DNA of 64,000 bases from Macrosoma leucophasiata (taxonomy: Eukaryota > Arthropoda > Insecta > Lepidoptera > Hedylidae), in contig JAWQUS010000011.1 of the NCBI GenBank assembly GCA_036365455.1, positions 3,244,001-3,308,000 of the forward strand. Direction: 5' to 3'. A program made the translations under genes and the position numbers. The notes below the pieces were generated by a model. That model saw nothing but the letters and a program-made list of their open reading frames with translations, did not search any database and was not told where the DNA came from. Below are positions 32,478 to 44,078 of this stretch, in pieces. How positions within the stretch are numbered: the stretch's first letter is position 1; every line of letters starts with the position of its first letter.

Positions 32478-32502
32478 AAAAGCACTTAGCCTGTAAGTCA
32501 CC

Positions 32503-32731
32503 AAAGGCACACCGCGGACACTCCGCCAAAATTCCATACAAACGGTTAATTTGGTCTCTTTTACACATCAATCAGTGACGTGTATTTACACGTGCACCTG
32601 TGTGCGTAGCACGTAGAAAATACCAACCGTCGCCCACAAGAGGAGGAGGTTGAGTGATGCGGGAAAATCGGGCGGGACGTCGAAGTGTCCATTCTATACG
32701 TCGTATTATTACATATTCTCTGCCATAGGTT
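32503..32731. mobile_element. Rep-H MITE
   Basis: 'aggcacaccgcggacactcc' to 'acatattctctgccatagg'. The same unit of about 220 bp is at 39501-39722. Short inverted ends (cctwaggca) fit a DNA transposon derivative without coding capacity. Confidence 0.6.
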
Positions 32732-33146
32732 AGGATCCCAGTACAAAATTATTTCGTTCATCCAGATATGATTTTTACGTAGGTATGTTTATGATCTAGA
32801 ATTCTAGAGAATATACAGGGTTACTTGTAACCAGCGCATAATTCTTAAAGGAAGGCTTCGGCTCATCAAGACTAACACTTTTTTGTACAACTTTTTCTAA
32901 TTCAATATTTTTTTTACCGAACAAAAAATAATAAATAGAATTTGCAGTTCTAATACTTCTTTACTTCACGTTACGTAAACAGCTGACGTCTGTACCTATG
33001 TAAAAATATACATATGAAACGTAGTGCTTACAATTGATATAAGTCCCATTTGAAACGATTTTATTTCTTATCATGTGATGTACCTACTGCGTTTTGGCCA
33101 AAGTCATAGAACAAAAGTTGTTGGTCTTAACGTACCTAACTCACCT
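32732..33146. other. unrecognised sequence
   Basis: No gene or shared repeat recognised. Confidence 0.3.
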
Positions 33147-33369
33147 TTGACGACCAAGACCAAGGTCAAAATGTAGATGCGTTAGCACTCCTGAGGCCTA
33201 AGATGTTATGCCTCTGTGCCGAAAATTATCGGGCCGTACTAATGTACGCCTGGTAATCCAGCCGACCGGAACACTATAGTGCTGAACGCTACTATTTAGC
33301 GGCAAGTATATTAGGTAATGCGATGGTGCCTACGCCCGCGAGCTCCGTCACGGGAGCTCTACCACCAGT
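33147..33369 (-). mobile_element. Rep-A lacking its tail
   Basis: Starts at 'gaccaagaccaaggtcaaaa' and ends 'ctctaccaccagt'. The last 70 bp, with the poly(A), is missing. Confidence 0.75.
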
Positions 33370-33467
33370 AAAAAGTTACTATTAAAATATACCTTCCTAC
33401 CAGGAACGGAATTATTTCTAAGAGAGAACCTATTATAGTTTTATCTTAGTGATATTCTTGATTATGG

Positions 33468-33566
33468 TTTTTTTAGTATGTAAATTGACATGTATGTCCT
33501 TACATTGTTATTCGCTTTAATTTATGTTCTTTGTTTTATACGTTTCATAAGAGGTGTTTGTAAGCC
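33468..33566 (+). repeat. LINE tail fragment
   Basis: 'ttgttattcgctttaattta' and 'cataagaggtgtttgtaa' are the inverse of 22130-22220. Confidence 0.5.
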
Positions 33567-33567
33567 A

Positions 33568-33890
33568 TCTATACAAATAAATAAAATTGGAGTGTCTGTT
33601 TGTAATAAAAAAATAACCGCTTTTTACTAAATGCATATATACGTATACACGGTACATATGCCAAAACATTTTATTTTACCATTTTTGTCTGTCTGTCAGT
33701 CTGTCTTGCTGTCTGTTTGGCGGGGCTAATCTTGGGAACGGCTGGAGCGATTTTGACGGGACCTTCACTGGCTTATGTAATAAGGAGTAACTTAGGCTAC
33801 TTTTATACTAGCTGCGCCCACGACTTCATCCGCGTAGATACTGATCAATAATAAATTCTATCGCGGGCTAAGTCGCGGGCACAGCTAGTA
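33568..33890 (+). mobile_element. RTE-like LINE 3' tail (Rep-C3)
   Basis: Runs from 'atacaaataaataaaattgg' to 'gtcgcgggcacagctagta', as at 12216-12530. Confidence 0.7.
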
Positions 33891-34189
33891 TATAATAAAT
33901 AATTTCTGATTCTTATTCTGCTGAAACAGGCCATGTTTTTATACCATGGAACTCAAAAAGCTTACTGGATAATTGTGAGCTTAAATTTTTTTTGTATTAA
34001 ATTTTAATATAAAATGTAGCGAGCTCGTAGAAAAGGAAGCAATGCCACGCATGAGTGCTATTGCCGGCCGGTGAGATAAAGGGATTTCGACTTAATGCTG
34101 GTACGTCAGCACAGGATAACTGGTAGACTGTGATAGGTGTTGGTTGGAATTTCACTGCAAATCACACTATCACACTTCACACTTCACAC
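33891..34189. other. unrecognised sequence
   Basis: A tandem 'cacacttca' motif is near 34165. No gene. Confidence 0.3.
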
Positions 34190-34790
34190 TAATATTAAAA
34201 ATGTGAGAGTTTCTTTGTTTGGATGTTTGTCCGTCAATCAGGCCGAAACTACTGAACGGATTTTGATAATCTAAACTAATATTATAAAGAGGTAATATTT
34301 TTTGTTTCTTTGTTTGTAATGAATAGGCTCAATAACTACTGGACCGATTTTATAAATTCTTTCACTATTCGAAAGCTACATTGTCCACGGGTAACAAAGG
34401 CTATATTTTATTTTGGAAAAAATAGGGTTCCGTAAGATATTTGGGTTTTTCAGACACAAGGTGTAAAAAATCAACCAGAAAAGTTACTTATTTTGCGTAC
34501 GCTGCCTAAACTATAAAAGATATCGAGGAAGACTTTAGGTTATATCTATGTATAATCATCACGCTAAGACGAATAGGAGAGGGTAGGCAACATTAAGCCA
34601 CATTAACAACATGAAGCCGGGGCGGGCCGCTAGTTTGTTATAAAGATATGGTATTAGCTGACTTGGATTATAGGATACTTTTTATCACGTAAAAATCTTC
34701 CAGTGGGATGCCATGGGATGATTTGATGAGTTGCCACAGAATACGCAAAAAGCGACGTACACGCGGACGGAGCTGCGGGCAACAGCTAGT
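34190..34790 (+). mobile_element. two overlapping RTE-like LINE tails
   Basis: One starts 'tgtgagagtttctttgtttg', is broken at about 34270, and a second starts 'ctaatattataaagaggtaa' and ends 'gaagccggggcgggccgcta' (34635). A further end 'cggagctgcgggcaacagct' lies at 34770-34790. Confidence 0.6.
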
Positions 34791-34961
34791 AATAGACAAA
34801 ACGGTCATAATAATATAAGTATATCTTGACTTGAAAGTATATTAGAAAGGTTCTTTAGGGTCTTGTCGTAAAGATAATATATTTTAGAAAACATTTTGTT
34901 TTTGCAAATATAAGGATAGAATTTAGTGTTGTTTTACCTATTTTATTATTCGTTACTAGCT

Positions 34962-35212
34962 ATCTTTGTATTGCCTCACAATCAAATAATGTGTCAAAGA
35001 TTTGATAGATATTACATACGGACTATTTGTATGGGAGAATGAAATTGTGATTTTTACTATTTCCCTTCAATTTCTTCATATTTTCTTACCTTTTAAACCT
35101 TCCCTAGACTTTCAAAAATCATTCAAAATCAAAACAAGCCAAATCGACCCAGCCGTTCTCGAGTTTTGGCGAGACTAACGAACAGCAATTGATTTATATA
35201 TATAGATATTGA
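34962..35212 (-). mobile_element. RTE-like LINE 3' tail (Rep-C1)
   Basis: Starts near 'tgcctcacaatcaaataatg' and ends 'gagactaacgaacagcaatt', the inverse of 2568-2826. Confidence 0.65.
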
Positions 35213-35297
35213 GAGAGAACTCTAAACCAGATTGCAAAATGGAAACACAGTTAAGTCAAAATGTCAAGGAAAATAATATAAAACTTACTTGTTACTT

Positions 35298-35586
35298 ACT
35301 GGTAGTGGTAGAATTCCACTGCAGGAGCTCGCGGGCGTAGGCACCACCGCATTACCTAATATACTTGCCGCTAAATGGTAGTGTTCAGCACTATCGTGTT
35401 CCGGTCAGGTGGTAATGTACGGCCCTGTAATTTCCGGCACAGAGGCATAACACCTTAGGCCTCAGGAGTGGTAACGCATCTGCATTTTGACTTTGGTCTT
35501 TGTGTGGGTGTCTTTAGGCTGCAGTCATCACTTAACACCAATGTGAACTGCATGCTGGTTTACCACTTCAGTTACATAAAGAAAAT
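35298..35586 (+). mobile_element. Rep-A, full length
   Basis: Starts 'actggtagtggtagaattcc' and ends 'cagttacataaagaaaa'. 'tgacgg' near the 5' end is lost. Confidence 0.8.
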
Positions 35587-35699
35587 ATGCAAGTGTGAGA
35601 CCAAAAAAAATGGTACCCATCTCAGCTGATAGCTGTAGTTGGCACTACAGCGCTGGTGTTCTGATGGGACCACCGTAAGTGACTCTGCGAACTACAAGC

Positions 35700-36045
35700 C
35701 GCCCAATTCAAACTCAATCTCAAACTCAAAAATTCATTTAATCACTTGGAAATAATAGAATTTTGTTTGTGATAGGTCAAATTACAAATATAAAATTAAA
35801 AAATGTCAAAGTAAATAAATTAATAATAGTCCAGAAATACTTAATAATAAAAATAGGTATCAACAGAATGTTCCATACTCTCTTTTACAAACGGCAAGAT
35901 AAGACTAAACAAAAAAATATGGGACATTCTTTGTCATTCACTGGCAGAGTTCCAAAGCCCACATTACTGAGAAAAAACCTGCCAAAACAAAACTCAGTAA
36001 TTTCACATAACTTCCATGGGCATACTAATGTTATATTTATATACA
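35700..36045 (-). mobile_element. LINE 3' UTR, relative of 22898-24596
   Basis: Starts with (aaactcaatct)-type repeats and 'aaaaattcatttaatcactt'. 'cactggcagagttccaaagc' and 'aaaactcagtaattt' parallel the 3' UTR at 23135-23210 at lower identity. Confidence 0.45.
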
Positions 36046-36077
36046 ATGTTACGTAATATTACATAAATAAATATATA

Positions 36078-36312
36078 TTACTAGCTGACCCGGCAAACTT
36101 CGTATTGCCTCAGAATGAAATACCCTTTAAACCTTTCCTAGACTTCCAAAAATCATTCAAAACCAAAATTAGCCTAACGAGACTAACGAACAGAAATTTA
36201 TTTTTATATGTATAGATTGAACACAATAATTTAGCGTCAAAAAGATTTAGTAATGCGAATGTGCCTACCTCGCTCTCGCGCTCCGTCAATGGAGCTTTAC
36301 CAGAATTGAATA
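36078..36312 (-). mobile_element. RTE tail (36078-36216) and decayed Rep-A (36226-36312)
   Basis: 'actagctgacccggcaaact' starts an inverted Rep-C1 tail with the middle deleted. 'tgcctacctcgctctcgcgc' and 'cgtcaatggagctttacc' are a decayed 5' end of Rep-A (-). Confidence 0.5.
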
Positions 36313-36332
36313 ATTAAATGCGTTTATGCCCT

Positions 36333-36696
36333 TGCGCGCATGGCCCAGCGGCTGGTGTAGATCATAAGCGATTTGCTCGGTTAAGCACTACGGGCGCGGT
36401 CGGGTAGTGTGATGGGTGACCGCTAGTGGCAAATTAAAATGCGCGTTTCCGTGCTTCGGAGGGCACGTTAAGCCGTCGGTCCCGGTTGCTATCGATGGAT
36501 AGCAGTCGTTAAACCTTGTCGGAGGCCTTATGGGCGGTTTGAAAACATCCGACAGTGGGTTGGCCACTAACCCACCCACTTCCACCAATCCGCATTGGAG
36601 CAGCGTGGTGGAGTAAGCTCCAGGCCTCCCCCCAAAAAGGGGAGAGACTCGTGCCCAGCAGTGGGACGTATAATGGGTTGCCATTATTATTATTAT
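36333..36696 (+). mobile_element. Rep-B, 5S rRNA-like SINE, best copy
   Basis: Head 'gcgcgcatggcccagcgg', then at 36379-36425 'ggttaagcactacgggcgcg', 'gtcgggta' and 'gatgggtgaccgc', which follow in order the internal promoter half of 5S rRNA (known consensus: gttaagc, cgggcgcgg, gatgggtgaccgc). The body is about 230 bp, with 'taaaccttgtcggaggcct', and the 3' end 'gcccagcagtgggacgtata' plus (att)n. The pol III A box/IE/C box arrangement is thus likely inherited from 5S RNA. Confidence 0.7.
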
Positions 36697-37035
36697 GCCC
36701 TTGTTTTACAAGCAAGCAATTACTACGTATCTAGAATTCAGTGACAAGAATGTTTAGCAATTAATTATATCGGAATCCCTACTCCCTGACCCATGTCAAA
36801 GTGAATGGTGTAAAACTAATAAAAGGAACATGTTTTGGTGGTTGCCAGCTTTTTTTACTGAATACTTCTAGAGACGTGCTTGTATACGTAGCTATAAATA
36901 TTAATGTATTATTACACATACTTAAATCATATACGTAATGATGTTACAGGTTTTCCCCAATGCGATATGTAAGCTAATTATTCAACAATTAGCATTTATA
37001 CTTAAGAAATTAAAGAAAATACTACATTTATTTTT
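36697..37035. other. unrecognised sequence
   Basis: No gene or shared repeat seen. Confidence 0.3.
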
Positions 37036-37266
37036 AGTGGTGGTAGAGCTCCAGTGCTCGCGGGCGTAGGCACCACCGCATTACCTAATATACTTGCTGC
37101 TAAATGGTTGTGTTCAGCACTATCGTGTTCCGGTCAGGTGATAATGTACGACCCTGTAATTTCCGGCACAGAGGCATAACACCTAATGCCTCAGGAGTGG
37201 TAGCGCATCTGCATTTTGACCTCTGATCATTGTGTGGGTATCTATAGGCTGCAGTCATCACTTAAC
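37036..37266 (+). mobile_element. Rep-A without tail, tail-to-tail pair
   Basis: Standard 5' end with 'cagtgctcgcgggcgtaggc' (a 10-bp deletion), stopping at 'gtcatcacttaac', where the inverted partner begins. Confidence 0.75.
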
Positions 37267-37270
37267 TATG

Positions 37271-37508
37271 ACTAACTGATGACTACAGCCCATAGACACC
37301 CACACAAAGACCAGATGTTAAAAATGCAGATGCGTCACCACTTCTGCTGAGGCCTAAGGTGTTATGCCTCTGTGCCGGAAATTACACGGCCGTACATTAC
37401 TCCCTGACCGGAATACGATAGTGCTGAACACTACCATTTAGCGGCATGTATAGGTAATGCGGTGGTGCCAACGCCCGCGAGCTTCGTCACTGGAGCTCGA
37501 CCACCAGT
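37271..37508 (-). mobile_element. Rep-A without tail, inverted partner
   Basis: Begins 'actaactgatgactacagcc' and ends 'agctcgaccaccagt'. Both copies have lost the last 45 bp at the join, leaving a large palindrome. Confidence 0.75.
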
Positions 37509-37531
37509 TATAGACTAGAACTAGATTTTTT

Positions 37532-37830
37532 TTTTTTATGTCATTAAGTTGACAGACAAGCAGATGGGCCACCTGATGGTAAGTGGTCACCGTCGCCTAT
37601 GGACATTTGCAACACCAGGGGAGTTGCCAACGCGCTGCCAGCCCTGAAGGACTCTTTTGACGCCATTTTTGAAGAACCCCATATTGTAGCACCGAAGGAA
37701 CACCTCAGAGGGAAGTAGAACTAGATGGTTCTACTTCCAGCCAGGCCAGGCGAGGCGAGGCAGGTAGAGCATCCCGTCGCTTCGATTGTGGCCTTCCAGT
37801 TATATAGGCACCTAGTCCTTCTTTCCCCCT
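37532..37830 (-). mobile_element. CR1/Zenon-like LINE tail
   Basis: T-run then 'atgtcattaagttgacagac', 'gcagatgggccacctgatgg', 'aagtggtcaccgtcgcctat' and 'gacatttgcaacaccagggg', a tail I know as widespread in Lepidoptera. The order parallels the Rep-A 3' half, which supports a shared retrotransposition partner. Confidence 0.6.
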
Positions 37831-38651
37831 CCCATAGCTACGTCACTGAGTAGCCCACTACTAAGCCACCGAAGCAGTCAATAATGTACAAAGTAAAGAA
37901 TCTTGCTTTGAAAATGTACAAGACACTAAACCCTATAAGCTTAGCATTCACCTTTACATGTCAAAGTAATTAAAGCGATCTTCAAACGAGCCTTTTATGC
38001 ACTTCAAAGGCTAATTGTAACTCAATCCAGGTCTTAAAACTTTGAATTTTTCTCTCTAGAATGTCTTACAGGAATATTTTCAAAGTAAAGTCAAGAATTC
38101 ATCGTACAATTAGCGGAGCCCTAATGAAACAGAGAAAACTTGCGGATAAAACAATAGTTGACGTTGGAAAAAAAAAAAAAAAATAACGTTCCACTCTGCC
38201 ATTGTCTATCTTTGTTGTTTTAATAAGACGTCTGTTTTAATTTGAATAAATTATTTCAGTATAGATGGAACGTATAATTTAGTTTCGTTTATTCATTTGC
38301 ATTTGCATTAGCTAATTAAAGCAAAATAAGTCGTTAAAAGTTTTTTTTTTATTTTATTATGGACGTCCCAAGCTGTACATAATGTGCACAGTAATTAAAA
38401 TATACATATATATGTATGTTTATTTAGGAACAGTAGAATTGTGTACAATTGTTATAGAATAACAAAAAATATATGCAAAAGTTGCAAACTGTGTCGCATA
38501 TATTATATTATTTTATTTATTTATTTATTATCATCGCCCATCTTCAAAATCTGCGTTCTGATTTTAACACAATTAATAGATTTTTTTGTTATGATCAAAA
38601 TTTAGTGGTGGTATTGGTGGGTTGGGCTCTTTCAAAATGATCGATGAAGAA
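37831..38651. other. unrecognised AT-rich sequence
   Basis: An A-run of about 16 lies near 38169 and (tttatt)n near 38515. No gene. Confidence 0.35.
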
Positions 38652-38816
38652 TAAAAAACGCTTGCATTCACAACCCCTAGGTAGTTGCCGTTGTATACAC
38701 ACATAAACACCCAGAGTCAAAATAAACATTAGCCATACAAACGTTTGTCTTGAACCTGCGACCCTCGGATCAATCGGTCGTCACACAGCTGGACCAAGAG
38801 GATTGTCAATATCAAC
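38652..38816 (-). mobile_element. Rep-F SINE, diverged
   Basis: 'cttgcattcacaacccctag' and 'tcttgaacctgcgaccctcg' with 'cagctggaccaagaggat' match the plan of 14090-14318. The A and B boxes are partly decayed. Confidence 0.55.
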
Positions 38817-39395
38817 AACCAGTGAACGAGTACTTATGGGTAGAATTAGTATGTATGTGTCTGTAATCACTTTCCTGCAAAACGATTGAGGAAAGCAATT
38901 ACTGCTAAATACATTATGCTTACTCGTACACGTATGCTGCTATTTTAAATCTTTTTATCACATTCCATTTCATTAATTACTTATCATTTTCCACTGTGGC
39001 TTATACCGTTGACGATTTTGAAAACAAACGACCAACACAAACATCGTATTAAGGATAACCCGTGTAAACACTTAACAAAGCATTGTGTATCTTATATACG
39101 TAAAAACTTTTTAGTAAACAGAAACATTAAACCCCTTTGCATGCAGGAATCTTATTAGAATTAAGCGCAAACAATAGCCCACGTTGTTTTATTCCGCCGC
39201 AAGCATACACTTCATTTGAAGCTGTTGCATTGACCATATCATCTCTTTTTATAGGAATAAAGCGAGGAAAATCTTGTCAAGTGAAAAAAATATTATTTCA
39301 AATCAGTTTTTTCAAAGCAAATTAAAATTTGTAATTCAAAGTCGCAACCGTCGACGGTAAGAGACCTTTTGCACCAAATATTTGTTAAATGTAAG
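38817..39395. other. unrecognised sequence
   Basis: A 62-codon frame at 39137 has no known features. Confidence 0.3.
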
Positions 39396-39494
39396 TTTTT
39401 GCAAAATTTTACATCCTGCTCTAACTGTAACAAATTTGTTAAAGTTAGAGAAGGTTGTAAAATATAACATTAACTTTAACAAATATTTTGGTAC
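39396..39494. repeat. foldback element
   Basis: 'ttttacatcctgctctaact' and 'gttagagaaggttgtaaaat' are inverse arms around 'gtaacaaatttgtta'. A related piece is at 46046-46125. Confidence 0.6.
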
Positions 39495-39500
39495 TACCGA

Positions 39501-39722
39501 GCCTTAGGCACACCGCGGACACTCCACCAAAATTCCATACAAATGCTTAATTTGGTCTCTATTACGCATACATCAATCAGTGACGTGTATTTACACGTGC
39601 ACCTGTGTGCGTAGCACGTAGAGAATAACAAACGTCGCCCTTATGAGGGGAGGAGATTGGGTGGGACGTCGAATTGTCCATTCTATACGTAGTATTATTA
39701 CATATTCTCTGCCTTAGGGCTA
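39501..39722. mobile_element. Rep-H MITE
   Basis: Second copy of 32503-32731, with 'aggcacaccgcggacactcc' at the left and 'cattctatacgtagtatta' near the right end. Confidence 0.6.
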
Positions 39723-39761
39723 TAATACACTTCTTAAATTAACTACATACCCATATGTTTA

Positions 39762-39800
39762 TGTTATGATGGTGGCAAATAAGCATGCAGTTCACATGAT
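39762..39800 (-). repeat. Rep-A tail fragment
   Basis: 'atgttatgatggtggcaaat' then 'aagcatgcagttcacat', 39 bp only. Confidence 0.55.
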
Positions 39801-41377
39801 ATGAGTAATTTTTCACTTTCGTTTTAAAAAGAATCAAATCTTTTCTAAAAGGAAACGGCATTAACATCATGGGTCAAGGACGCGTCCAATATTCTGAGAA
39901 TAGTAGAAGTGTAAAATATGCCCAAACTCCTATCCAAAATGCACACGATTCCGAAGTGAGGTAAGATTGTAGCGATCTTTTGTATATTTTTAGGGCCTTA
40001 CCTAACCTAACCAATGTTAGTTTTGTTAGAGGTATCCAACAGAGTTCAAGGTATCTCCCATAATAATTTAAAATAATATTATTTTGATGCTAGGGGTTTT
40101 TGGCGGGAATCTTGAAAGAGGCGTGTGGTGCTCTTATTTTATTTCATTTTCTTGGTGTATTTTTGAGTTATATTAAATAAAGTTGGTGGCATTTTGTTTG
40201 ATATAGGCTTATTACAGTGCCCGTGTATAGTGAAATAAAATAACAGTGCAAAAACACGGCTTTTCAGTTTGCCTCCAAAACTTCATTTTAAATGTTCTGG
40301 TAAAGTAGCCATCGCTTTACTCGAATTTCGGACTGTGACTCTGACTGACTGACTTATAATTGACCGACTGACTCATACTTTAACGCTGATTGTGAATACG
40401 AAATATAATTTTACTTGACACTGGCAATATGCGTAATAGCGATGGCATAATATTAAAAAAAAAAAAATGATGCTATCGAGATAATTCAAAAATAGCATCA
40501 TCGGCTCACCAATTATGACATAAAACTCAAGTTGACATAAAAGTCAAGATCTTAAGTCCCAGTTATAGTTTTTGGAAGGAAGGAATTGAAATTTTTATAC
40601 ATAGAGCAACGCGGCCCACCGGTCGCGGCGGGAGGAGGGGAGTAGCCATAGGTGTATTACCGATGCAAAACAGGCTGTCATTTTTTGCGGGGGGAAATGC
40701 GTGCGATACACACGCACACTACTAAAAATCGTCTATTACTATGAAACTAACACCTTGACTTTAACAAAATACAGAAACAATTTCACGCACACATTTAAGC
40801 ATCTGTATTTTTATACGATGTTTTAAGTAAGTTTTTTCCGTATTTTAATTTCACTTACTTCTGATTTACTCCTTATTTATCTAATAGTTATTTACTCTAG
40901 GTGCTTATTTATTTTTAATGCCTTCTCAAATTTTTTTCTTTCTTTTCTACGAGTATAACCAAAAAGAAAGCGAACAAGTCTCAAAGCAATTATTTAGATT
41001 GTAAAAATCCAAATAGCAAGAACTCATGAGAATTCAACGTGATGGAAATGGATGGAGACGCATAAAAACCAATTAAAGTGCTGTTACGGGCATTATAAAA
41101 AATGTATGGCCGACAGAAGTTAGTTGTTGGGAGTGTGCACATAAATTTCGAAGTTTGCATTACGTTTTCTCTGACTATTAAGACTGTATTACGAAGTTTT
41201 TTCGGAATCATAATTCATAAAGTTAGAGACAATTATAAAGATTCCGTTATTGAAAGTATTTGAAACACAGAAATGTTTATTGTATTTCTGTGATCTGAAC
41301 ATCTAAAGTCATGATTTTGTGATAATTCGGGCGTATGTTCCAAAAAACACAACATCTGCCCTGCCTTCTAATTATTT
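39801..41377. other. 1.6 kb unrecognised sequence
   Basis: The longest stretch without any family seen elsewhere in the window. Short frames (for example 73 codons at 40990-41211, -) lack recognisable features. 'gcggcccaccggtcgcggcg' near 40611 is a local GC-rich island. Confidence 0.4.
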
Positions 41378-41638
41378 TTTTTTTTGTAATGAGGGTAGTA
41401 AACATACCGCATGCTTGTTTACATTCTTTGTTTAAGTATATGGATGGTAAGAGAACCTGTAGACATACAAAAATCGATGACCAAAATGCAAATTCGTGAC
41501 AGTTATTACGGTGTCATACATTATGAATCAAACCGGAACTCAGTAGTGCTGGACACTAATACTTGCGGCAGACATATTTGGTAACGTGGGAGTGTCTACG
41601 CCTTCGAGCCCAGTCACAAGTACTCTACCACCGGTAAA
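41378..41638 (-). mobile_element. old Rep-A copy
   Basis: T-run, 'gtaatgagggtagtaaaca', 'gaccaaaatgcaaattcgtg', 'gtagtgctggacacta' and 'agtactctaccaccggt' keep the order at low identity. Confidence 0.6.
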
Positions 41639-41665
41639 AACACAAGAAGTATCTACATCCTACAT

Positions 41666-41740
41666 TTAGGTGTGGGACTTCGGTAGTTAAGTAGGTAGAG
41701 AATGGGCTAGGGATCGCAGGTTCAAGTTCCGCACGAATGT
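41666..41740 (+). repeat. decayed Rep-E tRNA-like head
   Basis: 'gacttcggtagttaagtagg' and 'gatcgcaggttcaagttccg' preserve A-box and B-box regions, followed by 'ttttctatccattttccc'. Confidence 0.5.
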
Positions 41741-42627
41741 TTTCTATCCATTTTCCCTGTAGCGTTTACTACATTAAGGCGCCAACTATATCAAAAACAT
41801 CGAACTGTTGAAGAACTAAAAATACATCGGTTCAATTCGATGTATTGATAAAATAAATAGTTCAGAATATTTTTTTCTCGACTTTTCCCGAAGTAGGCAA
41901 ATTGAACCCGAATCCCAAATCCTGAGCAAAAACTGGTTAACTTCCTTTACCAGCCACCGCACCATTTCAGCTTCACAAATCCCGGCTAACTTTATCATGC
42001 GAGCGTATTGAAAGCATAATTACTAAAATAGTTCAACCTAGTGCCTACAACGAGACTAATTAAAATCTAATTATGAAGCCATGGTCACCCTTCCCGGATG
42101 CGAGTATAAACTGCAAGTTGGTCGCGTTATGCTGTAAAATGCTTTAAAATTAATTTTGAACTTGCACCCAACAGGAAAAACATTTTGCTTGCACTATAGC
42201 TACGAAAACATCGGAGTTTCTTGTCCAGATAATGCTAATGAGGCTATGAAGAAATAAAGACATGATTTATGTTTTTTTATTTCAGGGTTCGGTTACTCTA
42301 TTGGTAAATTAGAACCCGTATAAACACTTTCTGTCGAGTCTGTCATGACATTTTTTCACAAGAACGCAGTTAATTAGTATACAGTTGAAATCTGAAACTT
42401 CTAGAGATAGGTAATCTAGAAGGTTGAGGTCCAGAATTAGGATTCAATCTAGAAGAAAAATGGCCAAGAAAGCTATAGCCTTAAAAGCTTTTAGCACCAC
42501 AATGTCAAAGCGACTAAGCTTGATATCCAAAGGTCGCAAGCTCGATTTCCAGCCCTTTTTAATAATCTTTAAATTCAATCACATTTATTATTGTGTGTGT
42601 GAATAATACAATATTATAATCAAGAAT
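41741..42627. other. unrecognised sequence with a possible Rep-E relic
   Basis: 42530-42560 'aaaggtcgcaagctcgattt' resembles the B-box half of Rep-E. 60-codon frames at 41816 and 42424 are not supported as genes. Confidence 0.35.
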
Positions 42628-42988
42628 GTATCTTCACGCCAGGTCCCTAACGGTAGGCAGAGAGTGTAGAGCGCCAGATATCCCGGTCCTGACATATCTC
42701 TCGTGCCTCATCTACCTTCATCATTATCTTCATACATGCACGCCGATTCCTAAGATTTTTGACCCCACCATCAGACAGAACTCGACCTATTTGGTCATGG
42801 TAGGTCAGTCTTGGTCTTCCTGGGCCTCTGCAACCATCCACATTCGCATTGTATATCTGTTTAGTCATTCGCTCATTCGACATTCTTTCTATTACTCAAA
42901 GCCTCTTTCTTACATCTTCATTACGAACGCGATCGGTGAGCGATACACCGCATATCTTGCGCAAAGATCTCATCTCGACCGCGTTTAA
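42628..42988 (-). pseudogene. LINE polyprotein C-terminus fragment
   Basis: The - strand frame gives MSNERMTKQIYNANVDGCRG, GRPRLTYHDQIGRVLSDGGV and RRACMKIMMKVDEAREICQD, the extreme C-terminus of the LINE at 60929-62078, with its 3' end 'ggacctggcgtgaagataca'. A deletion removes the RWFGHIE block. The sequence resumes with RNEDVRK-region DNA and stops at 42988. Confidence 0.75.
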
Positions 42989-43901
42989 TTTAATGATCAA
43001 GTATTTATAATAATATCAATTTTTGAAAACAATCCCATAAATAGATACATTCTTTTCCATTAAACATAAATTGTATACTATACAGAATGTCTTTTTTGCT
43101 TCTTAAATTAGGTTTATATTTTCGTATAAAATATGGTGAGTGCTTTTAATTCTTTAAATTTTCAGTCAATAATATTAACGAACAGATCTCTTGTATACAA
43201 AGATTTAAAAAAAGAACGTCAGTCAAACATGAAAAGTAAAAAAAAATTTGTTTATTCAAGTTTATAAATAAGGTCAGTAGAATAAACTACACACTGATTG
43301 AAAAAAAATACCAGGCGGGTTACCGCTTGCACTTGACCGCATTTTGTAATTATGAAACTTACGTCATCCATCTAGCTCATCGTACCAGATAAGGGACGAT
43401 GGAAACTTAATTGCAAAAGCTATTTATAATTATCATTTTTCTTAATCCCGTAAAACTTATTTTTAAAGAATAAATGCAAAATATTCCAAACTAGCTGTTG
43501 CCCGCGGCTCCGTCTGCGTGTTGCTTTTCGGACGTCTAACGCCAAGTTGTAGGCAGTCTATTTGTCTTGCATTGTTGATGCTTGCCAAGCTAACCGAGTA
43601 GTATAGACAATGACTAACCAACGCATTTCTCACTTCGGAACTGCAACTACTAAATTTATATAAATTTTCTACAATACATAACATTCAATACTTTTTCTCT
43701 GCTTTGTTATTTATGTATCACACATATAACCATTTTTGATTCACTTCAACACAAACTCTTTTAGTTCTAGTTTCTTTCTAGTTTATTAGAAATATAAATA
43801 AGATAATAACTACACGAAATAACGACAAAACATGAACAAATTGTACATTTAACCATACAATACTTACATAATTCACTACTGGAGCAAATGCTGGTGATTT
43901 T
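42989..43901. other. unrecognised sequence
   Basis: 'agctgttgcccgcggctccg' (43493) is an RTE tail end (-), and 'cgcttgcacttgaccgc' (43325) a Rep-D end (-). No gene. Confidence 0.35.
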
Positions 43902-44078
43902 ACTGGTGGTAGAGATCCAGTGACAGAGCTCGCGGGCGTAGGCACCACCGCATTACCTATTATACTTTCCGCTAAATGATAGTGTTCCGGTTAGGTGGTA
44001 ATGTACGGCCCTGTAATTTCCGGCACAGAGCCATAACACCTTAGGCCTCAGGAGTGGTAACGCATATGTATTTTGCGT
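43902..44078 (+). mobile_element. Rep-A 5' half
   Basis: 'actggtggtagagatccagt' to 'ggtaacgcatatgtatt'. A 20-bp deletion near 43983 removes 'cagcactatcgtg'. Confidence 0.7.
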
